Both the position numbers and the translations under genes were made by a program. DNA of 64,000 nt from Eutrigla gurnardus (Eukaryota; Chordata; Actinopteri; Perciformes; Triglidae): NCBI GenBank assembly GCA_963514095.1, contig OY741284.1:4842501-4906500 (forward strand), given 5' to 3'. Numbering within the stretch: position 1 is the first letter of the stretch; each line of letters begins with the position of its first letter. Below are positions 37,623 to 49,400 of this stretch, piece after piece. The notes under the pieces are model-generated. The model did no database searches. It was not told where the DNA came from and was given only the letters and a program-made list of their open reading frames with translations.

Positions 37623-37904
37623 ATCTGCACCCCGTTGGAGGCATCAGTATGGAGAACAATGGGCTGTGGAAACTCTGTAAGCCTAGAACAGAAGGCTGAA
37701 TCAGATAGTCAGTCTCAGTTTCTGTGCTTTGAGCAGGTCATACAATGGGCTGGCAATACGTGAAAAAGTCTTTAATTTACTGTTGGTGATCACAGTCCCC
37801 TAGACTGTTCTTAACTCACCAACCGGTCTGTTTGCTTTTCAGGGCTCTTACTGCAGCAGTATCAGCAAGGTCGATCCTGTTTCCCTCATCAGACCCGATC
37901 CCCC

Positions 37905-38290
37905 CAAGGTACCGTACTACCCAAACAGATCACACTTCCCTGGTTTTGATTTTATCCCATGCTCTGTCTGACGTTGCAGCACCCTTCTGACATCATTGAC
38001 ACAATCCTCAAATGTTCTGCTTAACACAAGAATATCGGCAAGATATGCACTCAGATTTAATCCCTTATGCCCTCCAGGCACTCTTCCATGCAGCACTAGC
38101 ATGCTGCAGGTGTGTTCATGAGTCCAAATGGGATCCAGATCCACTCATATGGGCCCCAAGGGGTCCAAAGCTGTTAAATGCCTATTGTGTCTGTCCATGA
38201 ATTTCCTGCTTTTCCTCAACACTCAATGCGTTTAGTCACACCGATTCTCTTATTCACACATTAAGGTCACACGCCTGGGACACACTCAAC
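37905..38290 (-). pseudogene. Ty3/gypsy-like reverse transcriptase fragment
   Basis: The minus strand encodes a stretch around YLADILVLSRTFEDCVNDVR and KPGKCDLFG, matching the RT palm of Ty3/gypsy LTR elements. The YxDD catalytic box reads YLAD, stops flank the fragment, and no LTR is seen. An inactive relic. Confidence 0.7.
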
Positions 38291-38434
38291 TGCCCTGATA
38301 AAGTCATGATTACGGCCTTCACAAGTCTCTCTTTGTCTCCATGGTTTGTCGTGAAGAATTATCCATGACTTATAGGATACTGTGCATGGGAATCAGAATA
38401 AGAAACAGGTTTATCACCAAGAAGGATTTTACTA

Positions 38435-38910
38435 AGGGAAGAAACTGTTCATGTGACGAGAGCTTTTGGTCCTGATGGAAGGCAAGTCTCCTGCCAGAGG
38501 TGAGAATGTCACAAGGTCTGTGACCAGGATGGGAGGGGTCATAATCCTACCTGCATGCCTCAGAGCCCTGGAGCTGTGCGGGTCCTGAAGGGATGGAAGG
38601 TTGCATCCACTCACCTTCTCAGCAGAGCGTATGATACGCTGCAGTCTACTCTGGTCCTTATTTAGTGAAGGATCTGATGTTCAGCTCCCATTTTAAGTCC
38701 TGGGTGATGATGGTGGCCAGGAAGCAGCAGGACTCCACAGAGTCGCCTGGGGAGCCACACAGGATGATGGTGGTGGTGACACACAGCTTGATGGACTGGT
38801 GACTGCAGGTGCAGCTGTTGGTGTGCAGGGAGAAGAGCAGGGGAGAAAGAATGCAGTCTCGGGGCTCCATTTTATCAGAGGAGCAGACATGCATAGAAAA
38901 ATAGGGTTAG
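38435..38910 (-). pseudogene. LINE reverse transcriptase remnant (minus strand)
   Basis: Pieces DCILSPLLFSLHTN, FLATIITQDLKWELNI and GCNLPSLQDPHSSRALRHAG lie in order across two frames, matching the RT C-terminal half of a fish CR1/Rex-like LINE. Frameshifts and a deletion over the FADD box make it inactive. Confidence 0.7.
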
Positions 38911-38949
38911 GGTTGTTCTGACTCCAGTGGTCACTTTGGCTCACTTCGG

Positions 38950-40117
38950 GATACATGATGCCAACGTTTGTCTGAAGAACACCTCGCCTGCCCTGCTCCT
39001 TTCTGAGATGATCGACAAGGGGGTTCCACTTAGAACTTTGGGATGATCATCAAGCCTCCAAATGTTGTGAAGTTATCAGTAAGCAGCAGTTAGTAGAAGT
39101 TACCAGCCGTTAGCAGTAATTAGCAGCAGTCAGTAGCAGTAAGCAGCAATTCAAAGATTAGAAGGGTCTGAATAATTCATTGAGCAAGTGTGACTAATCA
39201 GTAGCATGCTCATTGGTTTACATGCTCCACAAACCAATACCTGGTAATCTGATCCAGGGGGCATCCCAAGGATTTAGAAACGCTTAGAAGATCGGATGAC
39301 AGCAGAATACAGACATTTTATGAAAGAGAACGTTTCATAATAGAAGCAGCAGCCGCTTTTAAAAAGCATTACACACATTATATATTTAAACTAGATGGGC
39401 AGACCCCTGCCAAGTCTCCTCACGAGATGGTCTGATTACTCCCCACAAGGATATTTTATTTCATGATAATAATGTGCCGTTCTGATGCGGAAAGGCTATG
39501 TAGGTGAACTATAATATAACCAAGCTAAAGTCCATCTAGTCCTATTCATAATTTGTAGTAGTTGAAATGAATTGTTGTATCTTTATTAGGTCCAGTGTCC
39601 GATCTGTGATAAGCAGCTGGCTTATAATAACAACATATCTATCTAGCAATGTTCACATGCAGAATACCGACTTTATTATTATTTTTGTGATGATTTCGTG
39701 AAGAGGGCAATTATTTTCTTTGTTTCAATTTATGCAGTGTCCAATGTATGCTTATTTATTGGGTGATGTATTTAATTCATACCCAACACCCAAAGAAAGA
39801 ATATGGTAGCTTATCAATGTGGATGTGAATTCATGACAGTGCCTCCTTTGACTTTCACCAGCAGGTGTCGCCATAGAGTGTGAAGGCTTCATTTTGCCAT
39901 CACTACGGTGTCGCCTCTGAGTTCAGGCTACTGTCCCTTTAAGAATAGTCAGCAGTTTGTTCGGCTCTGTCTTGTTATCTCATGGGTTTATAAAGAGAAA
40001 CATTCTGGATTCGGTTATTAACTTTCAGGACAATATGAGCCAGGACTATTAAACTGTAAATTATTCCTTTACCTAAAAATAAATACAAACATAAATAAAA
40101 GTAAGTATTTTCTGCGT
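38950..40117. other. Intergenic upstream of tmem19
   Basis: Contains a short array of agcagt/tagcag units (39075-39150); otherwise no recognised feature. Confidence 0.4.
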
Positions 40118-40200
40118 AATTGCGTCATGAGACGGAACCGGAAGTTATAATTCCCCGACGTACCCACTGCTCTGTCAGTGGGTTTGGTCCCGCTTCCCCC
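40118..40200 (+). promoter_or_regulatory. Likely tmem19 promoter region
   Basis: ACCGGAAGT at 40137-40145 is a good ETS-type site, with TGCGTCA (CRE/AP-1-like) at 40121-40127. Both are about 260 nt before the candidate first-exon donor. There is no TATA box at the expected place. The assignment rests on motif content and position. Confidence 0.4.
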
Positions 40201-40329
40201 TCTGCTGTAACAAGGAGATGCAGTCATTTAATTTTAACAGCTTGCGACATATTATTTGTTCCACCGTGTTATATATTATAGAAGTTACTTCCCGTTACCT
40301 GCCTTTCCTTTGAAGAGAGAAAGACACGT

Positions 40330-40425
40330 TTGTCTCAACTGGAACTGTGTTGAATGTAGCTCAACCAAGCCTTCAGTATTTAGTCGCAGCGTTTACTAAC
40401 TCACGATGGCTCCGGGAGGAAACTG
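40330..40425 (+). other. tmem19: Probable tmem19 first exon with short uORF
   Basis: A strong donor (aactg|gtgagt) ends a candidate exon at 40425, downstream of promoter-like sequence. An ATG at 40406, spliced to the acceptor at 46449, reads 12 codons (M-A-P-G-G-N-C-S-A-G-L-V-P without the stop is 13 residues) to a TGA at 46469-46471 that overlaps the main ATG as ATGA. The 5' limit of the exon is not determined, and the exon is inferred from splice signals alone. Confidence 0.5.
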
Positions 40426-40584
40426 GTGAGTTTTCTTACATACAGCAGCTGTACTTAATGACGTGGCTTAACTTTGAACAAGTTGCATCTTTTTTAATTC
40501 TCAAACGGGGAGTGACGCAAGCTGTGCAAGCTAACGTTACAGTCGTCTAAGCTAGCTGTGCAGGCATGGACGAGGCTGTTCTAT

Positions 40585-41000
40585 ATACTTGGGCTGTGTT
40601 GGAAATGTCATACTAACGTACATACTCGTACGTACATACGTAATACATACTCGACGTGTATGTACTGCATACTGCCTACTGAATCAACGTTGAGTATGCA
40701 CTTACCCTCAGACTGTTCACACTGTTGGACATCTCATACTACATTATTTTTACTTCATTGACATCTCGTCCTGATCTTCTCTCACGTATCTGAATCCGAG
40801 CTCCCGTTTAATGGAAATTACTTATCAAAATATAAAGCATGATTATTATTACGGTTAATTAAATATTTCTAAATATTTTTTAAGTCAAATTACAATTGTC
40901 AAATGTTATCTACAGTTTATTATATATGCGCGCTCCCACGCTTTCCCTCTTTCTTCCTCTTACCTGGGTAGCTGCCTTCACTCGCCATCGATCGCGACTA
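40585..41000. repeat. Possible transposon left end in tmem19 intron 1
   Basis: GGGCTGTGTTGGAAATGTCA followed by tactcgtacgtacatacgta-type repeats resembles the end of a fish DNA transposon family whose ends read ggctgt..gaaatg. The matching right end was not found. Confidence 0.3.
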
Positions 41001-41463
41001 TTGAGCAGCTTTTATCGATCATTAATCGTCCGTTCATAGATCGTATTATACCTCTGACCACGGAACACCAGCACTTTCACCGCGGAGACGACGGAGGCAA
41101 TCGGCCCGTCGGAGGAGCTACATTATTCACATGTACATGGAATTTGGATTTTCCTCTGAAGTAAGTAATATCACTTATCTGGTTTAAATAAGTACCATTA
41201 TTATTTGATCATCAATAGACAGGCATATGCATGCATAAACAAAATCAACAGACATATAGGCTAATAAGTCGTTTTAATCATATGTGAGAGTTTGGTGGGA
41301 TAAAAAAAAAACTAGTGGGCTATTAGTCAATACTTTATTAGTGAATACTTTATTAGATAAATTACCTATGTTATATACGTTGCAATAAGTGTATTATAAG
41401 AAGAAATAAGTACTGTTTATCAACAAATGAATAGGAAAACGTTCAGAATAAATTTAATATATT

Positions 41464-42047
41464 ATGTTTTCTGTTACAGGCTGCACGGTTGTGGGTTCTC
41501 CGACTTCCTCCCACAGTCCAAAGACATGCAGGATGGGGATAGGTTGATTGATGACTCTAAATTGCCCGTAGGTGGGAATGTGAGCGTGAATGGTTGTTTG
41601 TCTCTACATGTCGGCCCTGCGATAGACTGGCGTCCTGTCCAGGGTGAACCCTGCCTTCGCCCAATGACAGCTGGGATCGGCTCCAGCCCCCCCGCGACCC
41701 TGAATACAGGATAAGCGGTAGAAAATGGATGGATGGATGGATGGATATTATGTTTTCTGTTACAGGCTGCACGGTTGTGGGTTCTCCGACTTCCTCCCAC
41801 AGTCCAAAGACATGCAGGATGGGGATAGGTTAATCGATGACTTTAAATTGCCCGTAGGTGTGAATGTGAGCGTGAATGGTTGTTTGTCTCTACATGTCAG
41901 CCCTGCGATAGACTGCTGTCCTGTCCAGGGTGTACCCTGCCTTCGCCCAATGACAGCTGGGATCGGCTCCAACCCCCCCGCGACCCTGAATACAGGATAA
42001 GCGGTAGAAAATGGATGGATGGATGGATGGATGTTTTCTGTTACAGG
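41464..42047 (+). mobile_element. Tandem duplicate of a SINE-like retroposon with shared TSDs
   Basis: Two copies of a roughly 270-bp repeat (41480-41746 and 41766-42030), each starting gctgcacggttgtgggttct and ending aggataagcggtagaaaatgg plus (GGAT)n. They are bounded by three identical 17-bp repeats ATGTTTTCTGTTACAGG at 41464, 41750 and 42031. This structure fits one target-primed insertion followed by unequal exchange between target duplications. In tmem19 intron 1. Confidence 0.8.
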
Positions 42048-42174
42048 TTAATGCCAGAGAGTCGTACTGCAGGTCAATCCTCATGTTCCCCTGCTGGGCC
42101 TCTACTTTGGGTAATGGGATTTAAGGAAGGACCTCCGTCTTTCAAGGCATTTCATGGAGAACCTCATCTACTAC

Positions 42175-42770
42175 TATTACTAACGGAACATAGATGGGTT
42201 CCATGTCCATAGTTCCAAGGAGAACCTCATCTACTGCTTACTAGGGGAGCATAGATGGTTCCATGCCCATAGTTCCAAGGAGAACCTTGTCCACTGCTTA
42301 CTAGGGGGCATAGATGGTTCCATGTCCATAGTTCCAAGGAGAACCTCTTCCACTGCTTACTAGGGGAGCATAGATGGGTTCCATGTCCATAGTTCCAAGG
42401 AGAACCTCATCTACTGCTTACTAGGGGAGCATAGATGGTTCCATGTCCATAGTTCCAAGGAGAACCTCTTGCACTGCTTATTAGGGGAGCATAGATGGTT
42501 CCATGTCCATAGTTCCAAGGAGAACCTCTTCCACTGCTTATTAGGGGAGCATAGATGGTTCCATGTCCATAGTTCCAAGGAGAACCTCATCTACTGCTTA
42601 CTAGGGGAGCATAGATGGTTCCATGCCCATAGTTCCAAGGAGAACCTCATCTACTGCTTACTAGGGGAGCATAGATGGTTCCATGCCCATAGTTCCAAGG
42701 AGAACCTCTTCCACTGCTTACTAGGGGAGCATAGATGGGTTCCATGTCCATAGTTCCAAGAGAACCTCTT
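42175..42770. repeat. 60-bp minisatellite
   Basis: About ten tandem units containing ttccaaggagaacctcatct, actgcttactaggggagcat and agatggttccatgtccatag, 60 bp each with rare 1-bp indels. As 60 is a multiple of 3, one frame stays open for 94 codons; there is no start context, splice signal or similarity to support coding. Confidence 0.9.
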
Positions 42771-42779
42771 TGGCGCTAT

Positions 42780-44468
42780 GGTTACCGTCGCCTGGCAGTT
42801 TCAGTTACTTTTCATATCTCCAGATGTGTTTAATGTGAAACTGAAGAAGAAGAAAACACCCCTCCTTCTGAAGCTGAATAAATAGCTGGAAAATGCATCG
42901 CCGCAAAGCTGAAAACGGCTGTTTTTCGTTTCAGAGATTCTCACAGGGCGTATGATAAGCTTACAAAATAGGATTATTGCCGTATATTTAATAAGTTAAG
43001 AGTATAAGTTAAGCATGTTACTGCACAATGCTTTTACTCTAAGTACTCATGCTCTCTCATTCTAAAACAGTTATATGTACATTTTGCATCAGTATGTTAT
43101 TATTGTAATTTACTATTGTAACTCAACTTTATATTGTTGAGTTGTCCAGTATTTGCATGGGTATCTGCTAGTGTCTCTTTAGTACACAGTTTCCTCTTAT
43201 TTTTTCCCTGTTGAATTGCAGTCAAAGGATAGTTAGGAAAAAAGGGATTTTTTGAATACATTATCAGATTTTGTGCCCCCACACTGACATTAAAATCACA
43301 TTTTGAAGGGATCTTTTAATGGTCTGTATGAAGAAGGCTTGACATAATTATTTTTATTAAAACCTTAAATCTTCATAACTAAATAGGAGACAGTTAAAAG
43401 TTAAAGGAATGTATTATTTATCAAGAGGCACACCTAACAACCTCATAGATCCCAGAATCTGCTTCAGTGGGACTGTATGGGTGGCTTAATCAAATTTGAA
43501 TGACTGTTGACTCCATAAAACATTATGATTCATACGTTGGTAAACTCTGACTCTGATATGTTACATGGACATTGATAAAATATATCTTTAATACATTTAA
43601 CTTATAAATAGCTTTTGTTCCATCCAGTTGTTCACCCTTTCTATTTGGAACTAATCTAAAATGGAGCACTGTCTTCCCTCCAGAAATCCACATGAAACCC
43701 TCTCCGCATGAATGAGATCCACCGCACTGAGGAAGTCTGTCTTTTGAATGTTTCGCTGCTCCTACCATCATTTGCTTTATCACATACGGTGGTGAATGAC
43801 ACCTGGGGCAAATTAATTATGTCATCGCAACAATATTATCACTGTGTGTTAACTGCATAGCAAATAATGTGGAGCGCTCAAAGCCAAATTTACTCTTATG
43901 TAACCTTATTGTGGACTGGTTGCTGACAAACTATGTATTATGTAAAAGGCTGTTTATTAAAAAGTGTCTGACGCAGTGTCTGCTCCACATCAAAGAATAG
44001 AGAGGCAGTTGTGATTTAATTTAAATTAATGGATAAAAAGAATGCCTAAATAACAACATAATGATGACAATTTGTAAAAAGTCCAAAGTCATGGTTTGTT
44101 TGGTCTGAATGCAAGACGATAAGAGTAAAATGCTTGTTTAATCTAGGTATAAATACCGCAGCATAGACGGGCTCTGGTTTCTACACATACTTTTCTCAAC
44201 AAAGTCTGGTTTGGTCTTTGGACTATAATGAGCTACTATCATAGAGAGACAGACACAGGAGACACTGTCTCCGTTTCTGATTCAGGGATGAACCAGATGT
44301 GCTTTTGCGTCATAGTGTCACGCAAATGATTCGCTTGGGTAGAAATATTTCAACTTTGTGTCGAGCAGTGTTGGGCGGTGCAGATTGTGGTGGAAATCGG
44401 TTTATGATTTCCTGGTGAGAAATAAGAATACTACTCCTAACAGAGCTTTGAGTAATTTATTACATAAA
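42780..44468 (+). other. tmem19 intron 1, no gene recognised
   Basis: The segment 44203-44250 (gtctggtttggtctttggac) recurs near 4975 in srgap1. No other feature recognised. Confidence 0.4.
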
Positions 44469-45281
44469 GGGCCCTAGTTTCGTAGACCAGGCGCAGTCAG
44501 CAATCAGCGCACCTGCGCCACGCCGACGGGGTGTGTCCGCCTGGACTTTGCAAGTTTCGTGCACCGCGCAGGCTAGTGCAGGCACACCTCCCGTCACTCC
44601 CACCCGCGCAAGTGGGAAAGAGGGAGGAGAAGAAGGCGTGAGTGGGAGACGAGGCGTGGACTGGGATTAATACAGCCGATTCAGATCTTCACCAATCAAA
44701 TTAGCTCCTCTCCTCTCCTTTAATGCGTTAGGGGAGGTTCAGTGCAAGTGGTGGTCCGAGAGGCTGAGTTTCCGTTACGCGTGCCATCCGCCTTTGATCT
44801 GACGTCGGATGTGACGGGACAATCTATATAGATATAAATTCACGTGCTGATTCAATTAGTTGCATTAAATAGTGTTTGTTGTGATTATGTATTGCATTTA
44901 AATGTGCCTGGAACTGTGGAAACCTGCCTGTGAGGTCTCGGTGACGTGTGCGCACTGCGCGCCGTCAGCCAAACTTCCACTCCGCCAGCTGTGATTCACC
45001 TTGAATGAATGGACTTTATTTGCGCCTTACGCCAAGAGTAAACCAGGTTGGAGCTCGCGGGCTTTCGGCGAAGTCTCGGCGAGGCTTTTTGCCACGAAAC
45101 TTCCGCTACGCCAAGCTGAATCTGTGACGCCTCCCCCTGCTGCGCCGCCACACCGATCTTGGTGCAGGCGATCCACCAAACTGCCAAACTGACCGTGCGC
45201 AAGGCTGCCCAGGTCGAAACTTGCATTACGCCGGCTCCGCCACCCTCCGCCGCCCTGCGCTGCGCCACGAAACTAGGGCCC
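44469..45281. mobile_element. TIR element with 3-bp TSD, GGGCCCTAGTTTCGT ends
   Basis: The ends are inverted (GGGCCCTAGTTTCGT at left, ACGAAACTAGGGCCC at right) and flanked by AAA (44466-44468, 45282-45284). A 3-bp duplication and GGGCC-type ends suit PIF/Harbinger-like MITEs; this class call is inference. The interior is GC-rich with repeated cgcc/gcgcca motifs. Inside tmem19 intron 1; no coding frame. Confidence 0.65.
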
Positions 45282-45284
45282 AAA

Positions 45285-46449
45285 GAGTCCAAAAACAGGC
45301 TAGCAATCGCTACAGACAGACTGTAAACAGACAAAGTCTAATAACTCAAAACCCTCGCAAACAGGGTGTCCAAGCGGACCGCATCACCAACATTCAGCTT
45401 CAGAGCAAACTATCTGGCCAGATAGGGGCAGACTCCTTAAGAGTCTGACCTATTCTTTAGTCTTGAGAAGGGCTTTTTATACAGTTGTTTGTGATCATCA
45501 GAGAAGCTTTATGTTGTTTGTGTAGACGGCAAATTTTGTCCAGGATGTGGTGTTTGTATCACTCATCAGTGTCCATAGATCCATAATGACTTGCCAGCTG
45601 TGCTGGTGTCACAAGATGCATTTTACAACTCATGTAACACATGACATAACATGACATAAGTGCAGAATACAGGCACCTAATGACACTGGAATAGTATAAG
45701 TCAGAACTATTCAAACTACAAATGAACCTGTAATAAACCACTAAATGAAAAATTCCCATCACACAGATGACAATTGTTTGCGTCTATTCACGTATTTGCT
45801 TTGGCTTTGTACGCAATAGCTGCATGAACAATGTTTCTTCCCATTTGGTGCGAACACGCCTTTCGACTTCAACAGTTGTATACAAAACCAAGACTTTCTT
45901 GACTTTCAAAATGATCTTTTAAACTTACAAACATCATGTGTGTTATTCTGTTAATGTTCAAACTGTATCAAAAGAAGATTTGCCCTCGCCATTTGCTACT
46001 CTGCATTTTTCCCCCCCCAAATAGTCCCACATAGTCCACTGATCGCCTTTCTCTGAAGAAAGTTTCATTCAAATGGACGCGGACATATAATAAAAATGTT
46101 CCATTCCTTTTGTTGATAGCTTTTAATTCTTGTATCTGTTCACATATTATTGTGTTTAATCTATTATTTCCATCAGTCCTGATAGCATGTTACTGACTGC
46201 CTGGTTATAGATGTTCTGGAAATGTGGACAATGAGCATAAGCTACCAAAACACATTAACAGAAATCATCTTAAACTCTTCTTTTGTGTACCATCCACGTC
46301 CTAGTCAAGTGGCTCACATTTCAAAACAAAGAGTTTTAGTTGAACTAACCACGATTAATAATAACGATGTACACAAATAGAAGAATAACATATACAACGG
46401 CAGGATGTTCTTGTAACACCCAGTTAAGTTGCGTTCTCCTGTTCTGCAG
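45285..46449 (+). other. tmem19 intron 1, 3' end
   Basis: No repeat or gene recognised; ends in the acceptor cctgttctgcag. Confidence 0.4.
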
Positions 46450-46467
46450 CTCGGCCGGTCTGGTACC
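46450..46467 (+). other. tmem19: tmem19 exon 2 leader before the ATG
   Basis: Acceptor ttctgcag ends at 46449, leaving 18 untranslated nucleotides before the main start codon. The acceptor sequence and the exon's donor at 46598 are both strong. Confidence 0.6.
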
Positions 46468-49400
46468 ATGAACTCTGACAATGACGTGCTGATGAAAGAG
46501 TTCGTCAAGATGATGACTGATATGATCGTGCTGTGTGTCACTTTGGCACTCTCCTTCTCCTTGTGGGTCGTCTCCCTCACCATCAGCACCTACTACGGTG
46601 AGTCGCTTTTTTTGTCGTTTTTTTTACACCTAGTTTTAGTTTTGACGTCGTGATTTTAACGTAGTAAGATTTGTATGGATTAGGGTTGTCACGATACCAG
46701 AATTTCAGTAGTCGATACCAATACCTGTGAATTTCCACGATTCTCGATACTAATTCGATACCACAATTAAAAAAAAAAAAAAAACAGGACCCATGTACTT
46801 TTAAATTCACTAATTTATTGAAAACTGCTTCAAACTGTCAAGTATTTAACACCACTGTGCTTTAAGATCTTTTTGCACAGAATTTAAATTGCAGTACCAG
46901 CTGCCAACAGACCTATAGCCATCCAGTATAAAAACAAACAATACTGTGCTTATAAGGCACTTTTTGCATGTCGGCTTGTTTGAATCAAGAATTGCTCCGG
47001 ATTCATCCGCCTCGAATGCAAAATATTTCCACACGCGACTCTTCGCACTTGTCTTGTTAACGAGCCGACGTGTTGTGCTTTCGCTCCCACCTGCTGAAGC
47101 CATTTTTTCCGAAGACGGCAAGTTTTATTCTTCAGCGCCGCTTACTGCTCTGTGCTGCTCACACGCGTATACTGCCCCCGTCAGTTCCGCCAAGAATCGA
47201 CACGGCTCGCCGAGTGAAAAGTTGTATATTCGGTTCTGACGTTACCAGAAAAAAGCAAGTATCGAATTATTTTTTTCGTGTCGGCATCGAATTGGTACCG
47301 AAGTATCGATTTTCAATTCAGAATCTACTCAAGTCTTCTCTGAGCTAATAAAGGCGGTGTGGGCCATGGGAGCATAAGATTATTGAATATAAATTGTTGA
47401 TTAATTAAACTAAGGCAAAATCTAAAATCTAAGGCCAAATATTACATTAATTCATGCTTAACTTGCACAAACTTATTAAATTGAAAAATAGATTTTTGGA
47501 AGTTACGAATTGATTTAGAATCTTAGAATATAAGAATCACGATTTTTAAATGAATCACATTTTTTGTCCACCGCTAATGGATAGATACATTTGAAAGGAA
47601 CTAGTGTGCCGTTTTATTGAAACGCGGTCCTCCCCACTCAGTCCTGGTTCTGGTTCTCCCGTGCCTCCCTTCCCTCCAGCGAGCCCAACAATACAGCCTT
47701 GTTGTAGCAGCGTGTCGTCTGGCAGAGCAGTGAGGAGAAGCTCTGCTCTCCGCTGCTGATAAGAGCTCCAAACACAGGTCAAAGTCGACGGGGAAGCCAG
47801 ATCTGGGTCTGTCCGCGACTGAGCTGAAGACATTTCCTATATATGCCAATCTTCTCGTTGATGGTTCCTTTTGTAGGTTGAATATCAGTATTGAAGTGAG
47901 ACTGTTCCATAACCAGTTAAAAGTTGCTCACAGAAACTTTCAAGAGACCAAATCATGTGCTCTTCTCTTAATACCACTCAAAATTATTCATACTCTTGTT
48001 TGTTACATTTTTTCTTAGAAATCAACACAGACTAGTTACAAGCCAAACAAACAAATCGTTAACAGCATCGTTCTTCATGATTTTCCCTCAATTCATCAAT
48101 TCATCACTGTCACACTGTCTCAGCCATGGTCTAAAATCAGATTAAAATGTATTTCTCCTAGAGGATATTTGTTTCACAGCCGGGAAACCAGCAACCCTTC
48201 TATAATATATACAAAGTTTTTTTTGTTTGTTTTTCTTTACCAAAATAGGCTTGTGGTCCACATCAGGGCCATGGAAATTCGCTGTGGACTGTTGCCATCT
48301 CATTGGCATGTAGGAAGCGCATTGAGAAGTGTATTGCGCATGTTCAATAACCTAAATTAAGGATAAATATGTCCTTTTATGTAGAACAACTGAAGAGTTG
48401 TGCCACTGTCAATTGACCCTCTCATTCACATAATGTGGAAAACCTCCAGAGGTTTTCCAGTGATTATTTATGACGATCTAAGTTTGCCCATGTGTCTGTT
48501 CACAGGAACACTGCAGCCTGTTTCACCATGGCGATGGTTGTTCTCCATCTTGGTTCCCCTTGTGCTGACAGTCCGAGCGCTGAAGAGACGCAGTCTGAAC
48601 TACTCAGGAGCCCTGGGAGGTGAGAGGATCCATGAATGTAACCTCCTTTTCTTTTTTTAAACCATTGAGTTGATGGCTGTGTTATGTGGAAGGAGCCTCC
48701 TATATTGATGAAACCACATATCGTTTCATCTCAGCTCTGTGAAGCATATTTTGAGCTTATTGTTTTGCTTTTGTGGGTCATATCTCTTCTACTGTTTTGG
48801 CTCAGCCTTGCCATTCACATTGGTTCTCATTCATGAATTGTTACTAAATACATAATTTATAACACATTTATCACCTCCGTACTAAAAACCGCCTCTTGAG
48901 TCATGAACACCATGTAAACCTCTGATCTGAAGAAGAGCCCGACCAATAAAGGATTTTAAAGGCCCATACCGATACAAATCCAAAATTCCGATATATCGGC
49001 CGATATTTTTTTAATTTTATTTCAGAAACGTGTAACAAAACATTAACAGATTTCCCTAACATTAGTTATTTATGACTCTTCCCTAAAATAATATGATAAT
49101 GCAGTTAAAATATAAACTTGTTTATTTTATTGTCACAACGGAACATCAAAATATATTAAAGTTCTGATAAATAAAATGTATAAAAATACAAACTTAAAAC
49201 TTAAAGTCCTTTGAACAAAAACACAACAACTACAACCAAACACAAAGACTTGGTAAGCTTCATAAATATAACATCGAACAAGACTGGAGACAAATTCTAT
49301 GAGGGTGTTTCGTATTCATTTATCGGCCATTATAAATGCCGATAATGATAGTTTGGAAAATGCCTAATATCGGCCAGCCGATATATCGGTCGGGCTCTTA

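Noticed and set aside
42469..42753. 94-codon repeat protein
   Set aside because: Product of a 60-bp minisatellite with an open frame; no similarity or start context.
44996..45334. 112-codon minus-strand frame
   Set aside because: Falls inside the GC-rich TIR element; composition reflects its repeats, not a protein family.
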